This document shows positions 54,696 through 62,741 of a DNA stretch of 64,000 bases, piece after piece. The translations under genes and the position numbers were made by a program. Source of the DNA: Bradyrhizobium icense (GTDB taxonomy: Bacteria > Pseudomonadota > Alphaproteobacteria > Rhizobiales > Xanthobacteraceae); contig NZ_CP016428.1 in the NCBI RefSeq assembly GCF_001693385.1, forward strand, positions 7,316,001 through 7,380,000, in the 5' to 3' direction. The notes under the pieces were generated by a model. That model saw nothing but the letters and a program-made list of their open reading frames with translations. It was not told the origin of the DNA and made no database searches. The number at the start of each line of letters is the position of its first letter. Within the stretch, counting starts at the first letter, position 1.

Positions 54696-54733
54696 AGCTT
54701 TCGGTTCTGATTGAATCAGAACCGGGCTCTAGA
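54691..54733. terminator. Nested palindrome overlapping the AraC gene stop codon
   Basis: TCTAGAGC / GCTCTAGA form the outer arms and GGTTCTGATT / AATCAGAACC the inner arms around a single G, giving a near-continuous cruciform of 43 bp. It overlaps the stop codon of the regulator and can act as terminator between convergent genes. Confidence 0.6.
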
Positions 54734-54744
54734 TTCTTGTTTTG

Positions 54745-54796
54745 ACGCGTTTTCTTGACGCGAACCGGTGTCCACTTCGCTGGAAAACGCTCTAGG
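54745..54796. repeat. Interspersed repeat, copy 2 (CGTTTTC...GAAAACG type)
   Basis: GCGTTTTC (54747-54754) and GAAAACGC (54783-54790) are the stem, with 'gaaccggtgtccacttcgct' between. It has the same pattern as 13776-13826 and lies at the 3' end of the epimerase gene (stop at 54792). Confidence 0.7.
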
Positions 54797-55838
54797 ATGC
54801 GGCCATCGACTGGTTTGTTTCGTGATAGCTGCGGTACCAGGCTGCGAACCTCTGGATGCCGTCCTCGATCGGAGTTGCCGGGCGAAAGCCTACGTCTCGC
54901 ACGAGGTCATCGACGTCGGCATAGGTGGTCGGCACGTCGCCCGGCTGCATTGGCAGCAGTTCCTTGTTGGCCTTGCGCCCCAGCTCCCGCTCGAGGATGT
55001 CGAGCACGAGCATCAATTCCTGCGGCTTGTTGTTGCCGACATTGTAGATGCGCCAAGGGGCGATGCTCGATCCCGGGTCCTGAATTCCGTCCAGCCCCGG
55101 CCCGGGCTGTCCGATCTGCGGCGCGCGATCGATCAGGCGGACCAGGGCCTCTGTCACGTCGTCGATATAGGTGAAGTCGCGAAGCATGCGGCCGCCATTG
55201 AATAACTTGACCGGATCGCCGCGAACGATCGCGTCCGCAAACACGAACAGCGCCATGTCGGGCCGATACCACGGGCCGTACACCGTGAAGAAGCGCAAGC
55301 CGGTGCACGGGATTCCGTAAAGATGGCTGTACGAGTGGGCCATCAGTTCGTTGGCCTTCTTGCTCGCGGCATAAAGACTGATCGGATGATCGACATTATC
55401 ATGCACCGAGAAGGGCAACTTCCTGTTGGCCCCGTACACAGACGACGAGGATGCGAACAACAAATGGCGGCAGCCATTGTGCCGGCATCCCTCCAGGACA
55501 TTGGTGAAGCCGACCAGATTGGCGTCGACATAGGCGTGGGGATCCTGCAGCGAGTAGCGCACGCCTGCTTGCGCGGCCAGATGGATGACGACGGGAAACC
55601 GATGGCGCGCAAACAACTCGGGTATCGCGACGCGATCCGCCACGTCCAGCTCTTCAAATTGAAAACGTGGATCGTTGCGCAGGATCGCGAGCCGGGCCGC
55701 CTTCAGTTGCGGATCGTAATACGTATTGAGGTTGTCGAGCCCGACCACGCGATGGCCGGACTGCAGCAGCCGCTGCGCCACGTGAAATCCGATGAAGCCT
55801 GCGGCCCCCGTTACCAGAATTGCCTGATCCGGCATCAT
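54792..55838 (-). CDS. UDP-glucuronate 4-epimerase (extended SDR)
   Basis: The 348-residue enzyme has the NAD-binding GAAGFIGFHVAQRLL at the N-terminus, the catalytic Ser/Tyr/Lys as SSSSVYGANRKLPF and YAASKKANE, and substrate-loop features RFFTVYGPWYRPDM seen in UDP-glucuronate 4-epimerases (LpsL/Cap1J). It turns UDP-GlcA into UDP-GalA. The UDP-glucose dehydrogenase next door supplies its substrate. The first of two ATGs at 55838 has GGAGG 8 bases upstream. It is the last gene of the minus-strand exopolysaccharide arm. Confidence 0.86.
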   Translation of the reverse strand: MMPDQAILVTGAAGFIGFHVAQRLLQSGHRVVGLDNLNTYYDPQLKAARLAILRNDPRFQFEELDVADRVAIPELFARHRFPVVIHLAAQAGVRYSLQDPHAYVDANLVGFTNVLEGCRHNGCRHLLFASSSSVYGANRKLPFSVHDNVDHPISLYAASKKANELMAHSYSHLYGIPCTGLRFFTVYGPWYRPDMALFVFADAIVRGDPVKLFNGGRMLRDFTYIDDVTEALVRLIDRAPQIGQPGPGLDGIQDPGSSIAPWRIYNVGNNKPQELMLVLDILERELGRKANKELLPMQPGDVPTTYADVDDLVRDVGFRPATPIEDGIQRFAAWYRSYHETNQSMAAS

Positions 55839-55881
55839 GCGTGCATCCTCCGCCAGCCGTTGTCATGACGGCTCATGCTTG

Positions 55882-57201
55882 TCAGTACGCCACCGATTTC
55901 GGCCGTCCCACGCCGCAATATAGAAAGCCGTTCCGTTCCACCTCTTCCGGAGAGTAGATGTTGCGGAGATCGACGATGACGGGACAGGCCATGATGGTGG
56001 ACAATTCCTTGAGATCCAGTGCCCGGAACTGCTCCCATTCCGTGACGATGACGAGCGCGTGGCATCCCTTGGCGCAACGATAGGCGTTGTCGCAGAAGGT
56101 GACGTTCTCGAACACCTTCTTTGCCTGCTCCATGCCGACGGGGTCGAACACGCGCACCTCGGCCCCCATGTCCTGCAGCGCGGTGATCAGCGGAATCGAC
56201 GGCGCATCGCGCATGTCATCGGTCTCGGGCTTGAAGGTCACGCCAAGTACCGCAATGGATTTTCCGCGGATGTTGCCACCGAACGCGTTCGCGACCTTGC
56301 GCGCCATCGCCCGCTTGCGCTGGTCGTTGACGGCGACCACCGTTTCAACGATGCGCACCGGCGCTTCATTGTCCTGGCCGGTCTTGATCAGCGCCATCGC
56401 GTCCTTTGGAAAGCAGGAGCCGCCGAAGCCCGGCCCTGCGTGCAGGAATTTCTGCCCGATCCGGTTGTCGAGGCCGATGCCGCGTGCGACTTCCTGCACA
56501 TTGGCGCCGACCTTTTCGGCAAGATCGGCGATTTCGTTGATGAAGGCGATCTTGGTGGCGAGAAAGGAATTGGCCGCGTATTTCGTCAGCTCCGCGGTGC
56601 GGCGGTCGGTATAGAGGATCGGCGATGCATTGAGGTGAAGCGGCCGGTATACCTCGGCCATCACGCTGCGGGCGCGCGCGTCGTCCGTTCCGATGACGAT
56701 CCGGTCGGGATGCTTGAAGTCGCGGATCGCAGCCCCTTCGCGCAGGAATTCGGGATTGGAAACGACGGTAACTTTGGCGGTGGGATTTTGTTCGCGGATG
56801 ATACGTTCGACCTCGTCACCGGTCCCGACTGGAACGGTCGACTTGGTAACCACCACCGCCTGAGTGGGAAGCACGCCGGCGATCTCGCGCGCTGCCGCAT
56901 AGACATAGGAGAGATCGGCATGGCCGTCGCCGCGGCGTGACGGCGTGCCTACCGCGATGAACACCACTTCCGCACCGCTGACGGCGGATTTCAGATCGCT
57001 CGAAAATGACAGGCGACCTTGACCAACGTTTCGCGCCACCAGTTCGGCAAGCCCGGGTTCGTGGATCGGCATCTCCCCGTTGTCGAGGCTCGCAACTTTC
57101 TCCGCATTGCTGTCGATACAGACGACCTGATGCCCGAAATCGGAAAAGCACGCCCCCGACACCAGCCCGACATAGCCGGCGCCAATCATCGCTATATGCA
57201 T
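55882..57201 (-). CDS. UDP-glucose 6-dehydrogenase
   Basis: Oxidises UDP-glucose to UDP-glucuronic acid with two NAD+. The 439-residue protein has the Rossmann motif MIGAGYVGLVSGACF, the active-site Cys in GPGFGGSCFPKDAMAL, and the C-terminal domain GVTFKPETDDMRDAPSI. It is of the usual bacterial length. Together with the 4-epimerase it makes the uronic acid precursors of the exopolysaccharide. Confidence 0.92.
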   Translation of the reverse strand: MHIAMIGAGYVGLVSGACFSDFGHQVVCIDSNAEKVASLDNGEMPIHEPGLAELVARNVGQGRLSFSSDLKSAVSGAEVVFIAVGTPSRRGDGHADLSYVYAAAREIAGVLPTQAVVVTKSTVPVGTGDEVERIIREQNPTAKVTVVSNPEFLREGAAIRDFKHPDRIVIGTDDARARSVMAEVYRPLHLNASPILYTDRRTAELTKYAANSFLATKIAFINEIADLAEKVGANVQEVARGIGLDNRIGQKFLHAGPGFGGSCFPKDAMALIKTGQDNEAPVRIVETVVAVNDQRKRAMARKVANAFGGNIRGKSIAVLGVTFKPETDDMRDAPSIPLITALQDMGAEVRVFDPVGMEQAKKVFENVTFCDNAYRCAKGCHALVIVTEWEQFRALDLKELSTIMACPVIVDLRNIYSPEEVERNGFLYCGVGRPKSVAY

Positions 57202-57253
57202 TACGGTTCCTGTCTGAAAGGCCGCGCCGGCGGAGAGGCGGCGAAACGACGAG

Positions 57254-58042
57254 CTAGCTGCTCAATATCGATTCGCCGTCGAGATGACGGGGAAAGAAAA
57301 AGAAGTTGTTGACGTAGAACTGTCCGTTCTTGCGGCCGCCGTCCGGCCGCAGCGCATCGGCGTCCTGAAGCCTTTGGGAATCGAACTGTTCCACTCCGAT
57401 CACGTCGTTGTCTTTCAGGAAGAACCCCCGATAGGCTTTGTTCCGGAAGAATTCGAACACCGAGCGCGTCGCCTCGGCACGGTGGCGATCCTCCGCCTCC
57501 ACCAGGAATACCGGCTGGCAGCGCTCCAGAAGCTCGACGGCGCCGTTCAGGACATTCAACTCGTGACCTTCGACGTCGATCTTCACGAACGCCACATCCT
57601 GGTCAATGACAGCGTCGAGGCGCGCGATCGGCACGTGGGCGGAAACGAGTCTCTCCGATGAATCGGCTCGCGCCTCCAGCGAGGCAAGGCCGTACACTAA
57701 ACCATCCTCACCTTGCGGGATGTACAACTCGGCGCCGCCGTCATGATCCGACAGCGCGATCTCGTGGACGCTCACATTGCGCGCCGAGGTTCGGCGCAAC
57801 AATCTCGCCATCTGCTGCGAAGGCTCGAAGGCGTGGACCTGCCGGGAAAGGCGCGCCAGCCGCCGCGTGTAGAGGCCGCAGTTTGCGCCGACGTCGACCG
57901 TCACCGCGTCGTCGGGAATGACCTTGTCCAGATAGGACAGTTCCCGTTCCGCCGATTTGGGGCGCTTCATGAAATGCCATTGCAGCCATATCGAAGGAAA
58001 CGCATCCTTCACCAGCTCCTTGACGTGTTGTTTTGGGTTCAT
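57254..58042 (-). CDS. FkbM-family methyltransferase
   Basis: The ATG at 58042 follows GGGAGG and gives 262 residues. The SAM-binding motif I is TVDVGANCGLYTRRLARL (about residue 49), with FEPSQQMARLL next and VAFVKIDVEGHELNVLNGAVE at motif III/IV, the FkbM signature (EGxE with the gene-family spacing). It probably O-methylates a sugar of the exopolysaccharide. The C-terminal part (FFLKDNDVIGVEQFDSQ) matches the family. Confidence 0.85.
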   Translation of the reverse strand: MNPKQHVKELVKDAFPSIWLQWHFMKRPKSAERELSYLDKVIPDDAVTVDVGANCGLYTRRLARLSRQVHAFEPSQQMARLLRRTSARNVSVHEIALSDHDGGAELYIPQGEDGLVYGLASLEARADSSERLVSAHVPIARLDAVIDQDVAFVKIDVEGHELNVLNGAVELLERCQPVFLVEAEDRHRAEATRSVFEFFRNKAYRGFFLKDNDVIGVEQFDSQRLQDADALRPDGGRKNGQFYVNNFFFFPRHLDGESILSS

Positions 58043-58108
58043 CGCTGCCTCCCTTCGTGTCGCGCGCGCACGCCTCGATGCGGATGCTGCCTCCCACCCC
58101 ACCACACC

Positions 58109-59548
58109 TCAAACGCGGTCATAGATATCCTGCACGCGGACGATGTCGTCCTCCCCGAGATAGGCGCCGGACTGGACCTCGATCAGGTTGAGGGGAACCT
58201 TTCCGGGATTTTCCAGGCGATGCATGCATCCCAGGGGCACGAAGATCGACTCGTTCTCTCGCAGCAGGATTTCCTCGTCGTCGCGCGTCACGATCGCGGT
58301 GCCGTTCACCACGACCCAATGTTCGGCGCGATGATAATGTTTCTGCAGCGAAAGCTTGGCCCCGGGATTGACGGTGATACGCTTGACCTGAAACCGCTCC
58401 CCGGCATGGATCGACTGATAATAGCCCCAGGGGCGGTGGACGCTGTGGGTCTGGGTTGCCGAGCGATGGCCGTTTGCCTTCAGGCGCTCGACCAGTTTTC
58501 CGACATCCTGGTCGCGTTTCCGGCTGGTCACCAGCACCACGTCCGGCGACGTGGCGATGACGAGGTCCTCGACACCGAGCGCCGCGACCAGTTGGCCGTC
58601 GCCCCGCACGTAGCACCCCGAAGCATCTTCCACTACCGCATCGCCAATCACGACATTGCCCGACGAATCCTTCTCCGCCATCGACCACAAGGCCGACCAG
58701 CTTCCGACATCGCTCCAGTCGAACGTGGCGGGAACCACCACCGCATTGTCGGTCTTCTCCATGATCGCATAGTCCATCGAGATGGTCGGACACGTCTCGA
58801 AAGCGCGCTCGTCAAGTCGGAGAAAATCGAGATCGCGGGTTGCGCCCATCAACGCATTGCGACAGGCAGCCAGGACCTCCGGCGCCCGCTGCGCCAATTC
58901 GTCAATGAACTGACGCGCCGGCAGCAGAAATATCCCGCTGTTCCAGACATGCTCGTCGCAGGCCAAAAGACGCTCGACCGTCACCAGGTCCGGCTTCTCG
59001 ACGAAGCTGGCAACGTTGCGAATCGGGGAAGCGGCTTCCAGCTCATCGCCCATCCGGATATAGCCGAATCCGGTCGCGGCCGACGAAGGCCGCACGCCGA
59101 ACAGCACGAACCGGCCGTAGCGCGCGGCCGTGACGCCCGTCGATATGGCGGCGCGGAACGCAGCGTGGTCGCGCACCCAATGATCGACCGGCATCGCCAG
59201 TATCACGGCGTCGGGATCGGCTTCGCTGGCAAGCAACGCCGCAACCGCAACCGCAGGAGCGGTGTTTCTTCCGAACGGCTCGAGCACGATGGTCGGACGG
59301 TCGACGCCGACCGCGCGCAACTGCTCGCCGATCGCAAAGCGATGCTCGGCGTTTGCGATCACCATCGGATCGGTAAACAGCGAGCGATCGTCGACCCGCA
59401 GCGCCGTTTGCTGCAGCAACGTGCTCTCGCCGAGCAGCGAGAGCAGTTGCTTGGGATAGGTTTCGCGTGAAAGCGGCCACAGCCGCGAGCCGGCGCCGCC
59501 GGACAGGAGAACGGGTACGATACGGCCGCGCGGCTCGATCATCGGCAT
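58109..59548 (-). CDS. Mannose-1-phosphate guanylyltransferase / mannose-6-phosphate isomerase
   Basis: The bifunctional enzyme (AlgA/XanB/ManC type) makes GDP-mannose. From the ATG at 59548 it has 479 residues. The N-terminal nucleotidyltransferase has LSGGAGSRLWPLSRETYPKQ (pyrophosphorylase signature) and the C-terminal cupin isomerase has VHRPWGYYQSIHAGERFQVKRI with LQKHYHRAEHWVVV (zinc ligands). It supplies GDP-mannose for the exopolysaccharide. A frame open to 59659 adds a His-rich, unsupported N-terminus. Confidence 0.9.
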   Translation of the reverse strand: MPMIEPRGRIVPVLLSGGAGSRLWPLSRETYPKQLLSLLGESTLLQQTALRVDDRSLFTDPMVIANAEHRFAIGEQLRAVGVDRPTIVLEPFGRNTAPAVAVAALLASEADPDAVILAMPVDHWVRDHAAFRAAISTGVTAARYGRFVLFGVRPSSAATGFGYIRMGDELEAASPIRNVASFVEKPDLVTVERLLACDEHVWNSGIFLLPARQFIDELAQRAPEVLAACRNALMGATRDLDFLRLDERAFETCPTISMDYAIMEKTDNAVVVPATFDWSDVGSWSALWSMAEKDSSGNVVIGDAVVEDASGCYVRGDGQLVAALGVEDLVIATSPDVVLVTSRKRDQDVGKLVERLKANGHRSATQTHSVHRPWGYYQSIHAGERFQVKRITVNPGAKLSLQKHYHRAEHWVVVNGTAIVTRDDEEILLRENESIFVPLGCMHRLENPGKVPLNLIEVQSGAYLGEDDIVRVQDIYDRV

Positions 59549-59583
59549 TGCATGGTCCTTCGATGTTGCGACGTTGAGGTCCG

Positions 59584-60348
59584 TCAGAATCCGCTTCCGG
59601 ACAGGAATTCCTTGCGGATGGTGCGGATGATGATCATGATGTCCATCCGCAGCGACCACCTCTCGATGTAATCGAGATCGTAATCGATCCGCGAAACCGC
59701 GGGACCGAATTCGGCCGTGCTTCCCCTGCAGCCGCTGACCTGCGCAAGCCCGGTAATGCCCGGCCGCGCCGTGTGCCGCTGAAAGTAATACGGCACGAGG
59801 TCTTCGTAGGGCAGATCCACCGCCAGCATTCCCGGCACATGCGGCCGCGGCCCGACCAGCGACATGTCGCCCTTGATCACGTTGATCAGTTGCGGAATCT
59901 CATCGAGGCTGGTCTTGCGCAGAATTCGCCCCACCGGCGTCACGCGCGCGTCGCCCTGGACCGTCTGCCTTACGCCGCGCACATCGCCCGCATCGGCACG
60001 CATGGTGCGGAACTTGTAGATCTTGAAGCGGCGATTTCGATAGCCGTAGCGATATTGAAAGAACAGCACCGGGCCTGGCGACGTCAGTTTTATTGCGACT
60101 GCAATCGCGATCAGGAGAGGCGCGAAGAACAGTAACGCGCCGCTCGCCGCGGTCACGTCAAAGATGCGCTTTGCGATCGACGAGGACGGTTCAGTTCGCG
60201 CGCTCCGGCGCGGCCGCCGGCGGACCCGGTACGCGCGATGCGCACCGCCGCCGGCAAATTCGACAGGACGGACCGAGATCTCAGTTCGCTCTCTTCGAAT
60301 CGGCGCAACCTTGTTCCGATCGAAGCTGGCTGTCACGATGGAGGCCAT
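59584..60348 (-). CDS. Sugar transferase priming exopolysaccharide synthesis (ExoY-like)
   Basis: The initiating glycosylphosphotransferase moves a sugar phosphate to undecaprenyl phosphate. From the ATG at 60348 (GGAGAG upstream) it has 254 residues. A basic N-terminus of ~60 residues is followed by a membrane helix (~69-92), the sugar-transferase core [31 protein letters not shown] and the signature [27 protein letters not shown]. It is the short, single-helix (ExoY) class rather than the long WbaP/CpsE class. Confidence 0.9.
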   Translation of the reverse strand: MASIVTASFDRNKVAPIRRERTEISVRPVEFAGGGAHRAYRVRRRPRRSARTEPSSSIAKRIFDVTAASGALLFFAPLLIAIAVAIKLTSPGPVLFFQYRYGYRNRRFKIYKFRTMRADAGDVRGVRQTVQGDARVTPVGRILRKTSLDEIPQLINVIKGDMSLVGPRPHVPGMLAVDLPYEDLVPYYFQRHTARPGITGLAQVSGCRGSTAEFGPAVSRIDYDLDYIERWSLRMDIMIIIRTIRKEFLSGSGF

Positions 60349-60873
60349 GACTCTCCTCTCTGCGGGAACCGGAGTGTGATCGAGCACGTCGAGTTGCTCG
60401 ACAACGGGTGCGACGATTTCGCAGCAGCGAACGTCCGCACTTCGCGGTCGCTAACACTTTCCAGAATCTTGAGCGAAGTTTGGCGCAAAAGCGAAAGCGG
60501 GTGCCGCACTCGACGGAACTGAATCGTTCATGAGATTTGTGCGACGCGATATTCCGGTTTGTTCGGAGATGCTTAGTCTCGATTTGCCTGGTTAATGAGC
60601 TGCGTGTGACTTGACGCTGCTATGCATATTCGAAAATCGCGGAACAAAATCCGTTGTTCGATTCTCGACGTCAATTGAACAGGTGCAGCGTCGCTGTACG
60701 GGCAACAAATGGCCGTCACGTCGTTGATTTGAACGAGATTGTTCATCGAAGCTAAAGCGATTCGATCGCAGCCTGACGAACGGCGTGAGCACGATGGTCG
60801 AAGCTTCGAAAAAACAGAGACGGCAGCGATTCGCGAGCCGTCCACTTTGCGGAACGCTTCCAGGGAGGCGCTC
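60349..60873. other. Divergent intergenic region of the exopolysaccharide locus
   Basis: These ~525 bases lie between the minus-strand biosynthetic arm and the plus-strand arm, and are more AT-rich than coding sequence, as befits a regulatory region with promoters for both arms. I found no clear palindrome, sigma-54 box or RNA motif. Open frames here (60573-61124 on the minus strand) look like chance reading. Confidence 0.5.
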
Positions 60874-61017
60874 ATGATGGCCGAACGTCTGGAAAGCCGC
60901 GCGCTGGTGCCGCACGGCAGATTGTCGCCCGACCGCGGGCTGAGGAACCGCATCATCATCGCGAACGCGATCGTGTGGATCGCGATCGTGATCCTGATCA
61001 GTCTGCTTTTCTTCTGA
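60874..61017 (+). CDS. Small single-helix membrane protein in exopolysaccharide locus
   Basis: The ATG at 60874 is preceded by GGGAGG with 5 bases between, a strong ribosome-binding site that decides this start over upstream frames. The 47-residue protein has a basic first half (MMAERLESRALVPHGRLSPD) and one C-terminal membrane helix (RIIIANAIVWIAIVILISLLFF). No family is recognised. It precedes the phosphatase gene on the same strand. Confidence 0.6.
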   Translation: MMAERLESRALVPHGRLSPDRGLRNRIIIANAIVWIAIVILISLLFF

Positions 61018-61096
61018 TCTATTACTTGTGGCTCCATCTCGGCACGTGGTGTCATGGATTGACCGCCGCGCGGTTCCATGATCGACATTGCATGCC

Positions 61097-61831
61097 ATGC
61101 ACAGATCGTCTGCGCGACCTTCACGCTCCGTTAACGCTTCAACGCCCGCCGATACACGCATCTATGCGGTCGGCGACATCCATGGCCGTGCCGACCTGCT
61201 GACCGAGATCGTTGAGCGCATCGACGAGGACATAATGCGTAGACCGATCGCGCGCGCGATCGAGGTCTATCTCGGCGATTACGTTGATCGCGGACCACAT
61301 TCCAGGACCGTGATCGACCTGCTCGCGGTCCGGCTCGTTGCCAATCACGCAGTATGTCTGCGCGGCAACCACGAGGCCGTGATGGAAGGGTTCCTTCAGG
61401 ATCCCGACATCCTGCAGTACTGGCTGCAATTGGGCGGCATGCAAACGCTTGCATCGTATGGAGTCGAACTGCACGACGGAACCGAGACGGCGAACGAGGT
61501 GCATCGCCGCTTTCTCGACGCGTTCCCGCGCACTCACGAACTGTTCATGCAATGTTTGCGTAATCAGTTCAGGTGCGGCGATTTCCTGTTCGTGCACGCC
61601 GGCATTCGTCCGGACGTGCCAATCGAGCATCAGGACGCCAACGATCTGATCTGGATTCGCGATGCGTTCCTCGACTCCACGCGGGATCACGAACAATTCA
61701 TCGTGCACGGTCATACGCCAGTGCCGCGTCCGGATATCAGGTCCAACCGAATCAACATCGATACTGCGGCGTGGCGGACGGGAATGTTGACCTGCATTGC
61801 GATCGAAGGATCGTCGATCCTCTTCCTGTAA
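61097..61831 (+). CDS. PPP-family metallophosphoesterase (serine/threonine phosphatase-like)
   Basis: From the ATG at 61097 the protein has 244 residues. The dinuclear-metal motifs GDIHG, GDYVDRG and GNHE are in the correct order, with HAG and HGHT later. This is the short bacterial PrpA/PphA-like PPP class. Its position beside the polysaccharide genes suggests control of export or polymerisation through dephosphorylation, but neither substrate nor partner kinase is known. A TTG at 61088 is an alternative start. Confidence 0.85.
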   Translation: MHRSSARPSRSVNASTPADTRIYAVGDIHGRADLLTEIVERIDEDIMRRPIARAIEVYLGDYVDRGPHSRTVIDLLAVRLVANHAVCLRGNHEAVMEGFLQDPDILQYWLQLGGMQTLASYGVELHDGTETANEVHRRFLDAFPRTHELFMQCLRNQFRCGDFLFVHAGIRPDVPIEHQDANDLIWIRDAFLDSTRDHEQFIVHGHTPVPRPDIRSNRINIDTAAWRTGMLTCIAIEGSSILFL

Positions 61832-61959
61832 CTCGTATGCAAACGTTTCGTTAACGCGTGCGCGCATATTGGGCACATGGAACTTCGTCATCACATTCTT
61901 TCGCCGTTTTTGCTTCCATATGATCCGCGGCTGTTACGTGCATTCATGGAGATGCAGCC

Positions 61960-62547
61960 ATGCAGCAACGGTCGTCCAGCGCCGGCCCGACGCTTCCCTT
62001 CGTTCTCTTCGTCCTTGTAGTTGCCGGCATCAGTGCCGGATTTTCGATTCGCGCGTCGGCACAGACGCCACCATCCGCATCGTCTGCGGAACGATACGTT
62101 CTCGGCCCGAACGATCGAATCAGGCTGAAGGTCTACGGCGAACCCGACATCACCGGCGAGTATGAAATCGACAATGGCGGTCAGGTTTCGATTCCGCTCG
62201 CCGGTCATATCAAGGCTGCTGGCGCGACGACGCGGCAGCTCGAAAAGTCGATCGCATCCGCGCTTGCAAAGGGAATCGTGCGCGATCCGCGCGTCAACGT
62301 CGAGATCGCGCAGTATCGCCCGTACTACATTCTCGGCGAAGTAAAGAAGAGCGGCGAATATCCCTACCGCAATGGATTGACGGTCATGGACGCGGTCGCG
62401 AGCGCCGGCGGATTCACCTACCGCGCCAATGAAAACAAGGTCTTTCTCCGCCGCGCAGGCTCCGGCGCGGAAGAGACCTACCCTCTCGATGCTCCGGTTC
62501 CGGTCTATCCCGGCGACAACATTCGGATTCCGGAGCGCTACTTCTAG
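61960..62547 (+). CDS. Polysaccharide export protein (Wza/GumB-like)
   Basis: The 195-residue protein has a signal segment (VLFVLVVAGISAGFSIRASA), a polysaccharide biosynthesis/export domain (YVLGPNDRIRLKVYGEPDITGEYEIDNGGQVSIPLAGHI) and an SLBB-type tail (YYILGEVKKSGEYPYRNGLTVMDAVASAGGFTYRAN). It lacks the lipobox of canonical Wza, so it is of the shorter ExoF/GumB kind without an obvious outer-membrane helix. It is followed by a beta-barrel gene that may form or extend the channel. Confidence 0.88.
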   Translation: MQQRSSSAGPTLPFVLFVLVVAGISAGFSIRASAQTPPSASSAERYVLGPNDRIRLKVYGEPDITGEYEIDNGGQVSIPLAGHIKAAGATTRQLEKSIASALAKGIVRDPRVNVEIAQYRPYYILGEVKKSGEYPYRNGLTVMDAVASAGGFTYRANENKVFLRRAGSGAEETYPLDAPVPVYPGDNIRIPERYF

Positions 62548-62741
62548 CGTTTCGGAATTGCAGATGAGGTGATGCCGCTCGTGAGCAGATGATGGCGCGT
62601 GTTGCGCTGTTGTCACAGTTCGCATTTTGCACATGCGAAATATTTTGCGACGCGAGGAAAACTTTTTCCGGCAAGGCGCGTTGCAAGCGTGCGCATCACT
62701 TCAATCTCACAACTCAAAACCCTTGCGCCCGCGTATCGAGT

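Noticed and set aside
60573..61124. Minus-strand open frame of 183 codons between the exopolysaccharide arms
   Set aside because: It has irregular composition and overlaps both the small membrane protein and the phosphatase start region; no domain is recognisable.
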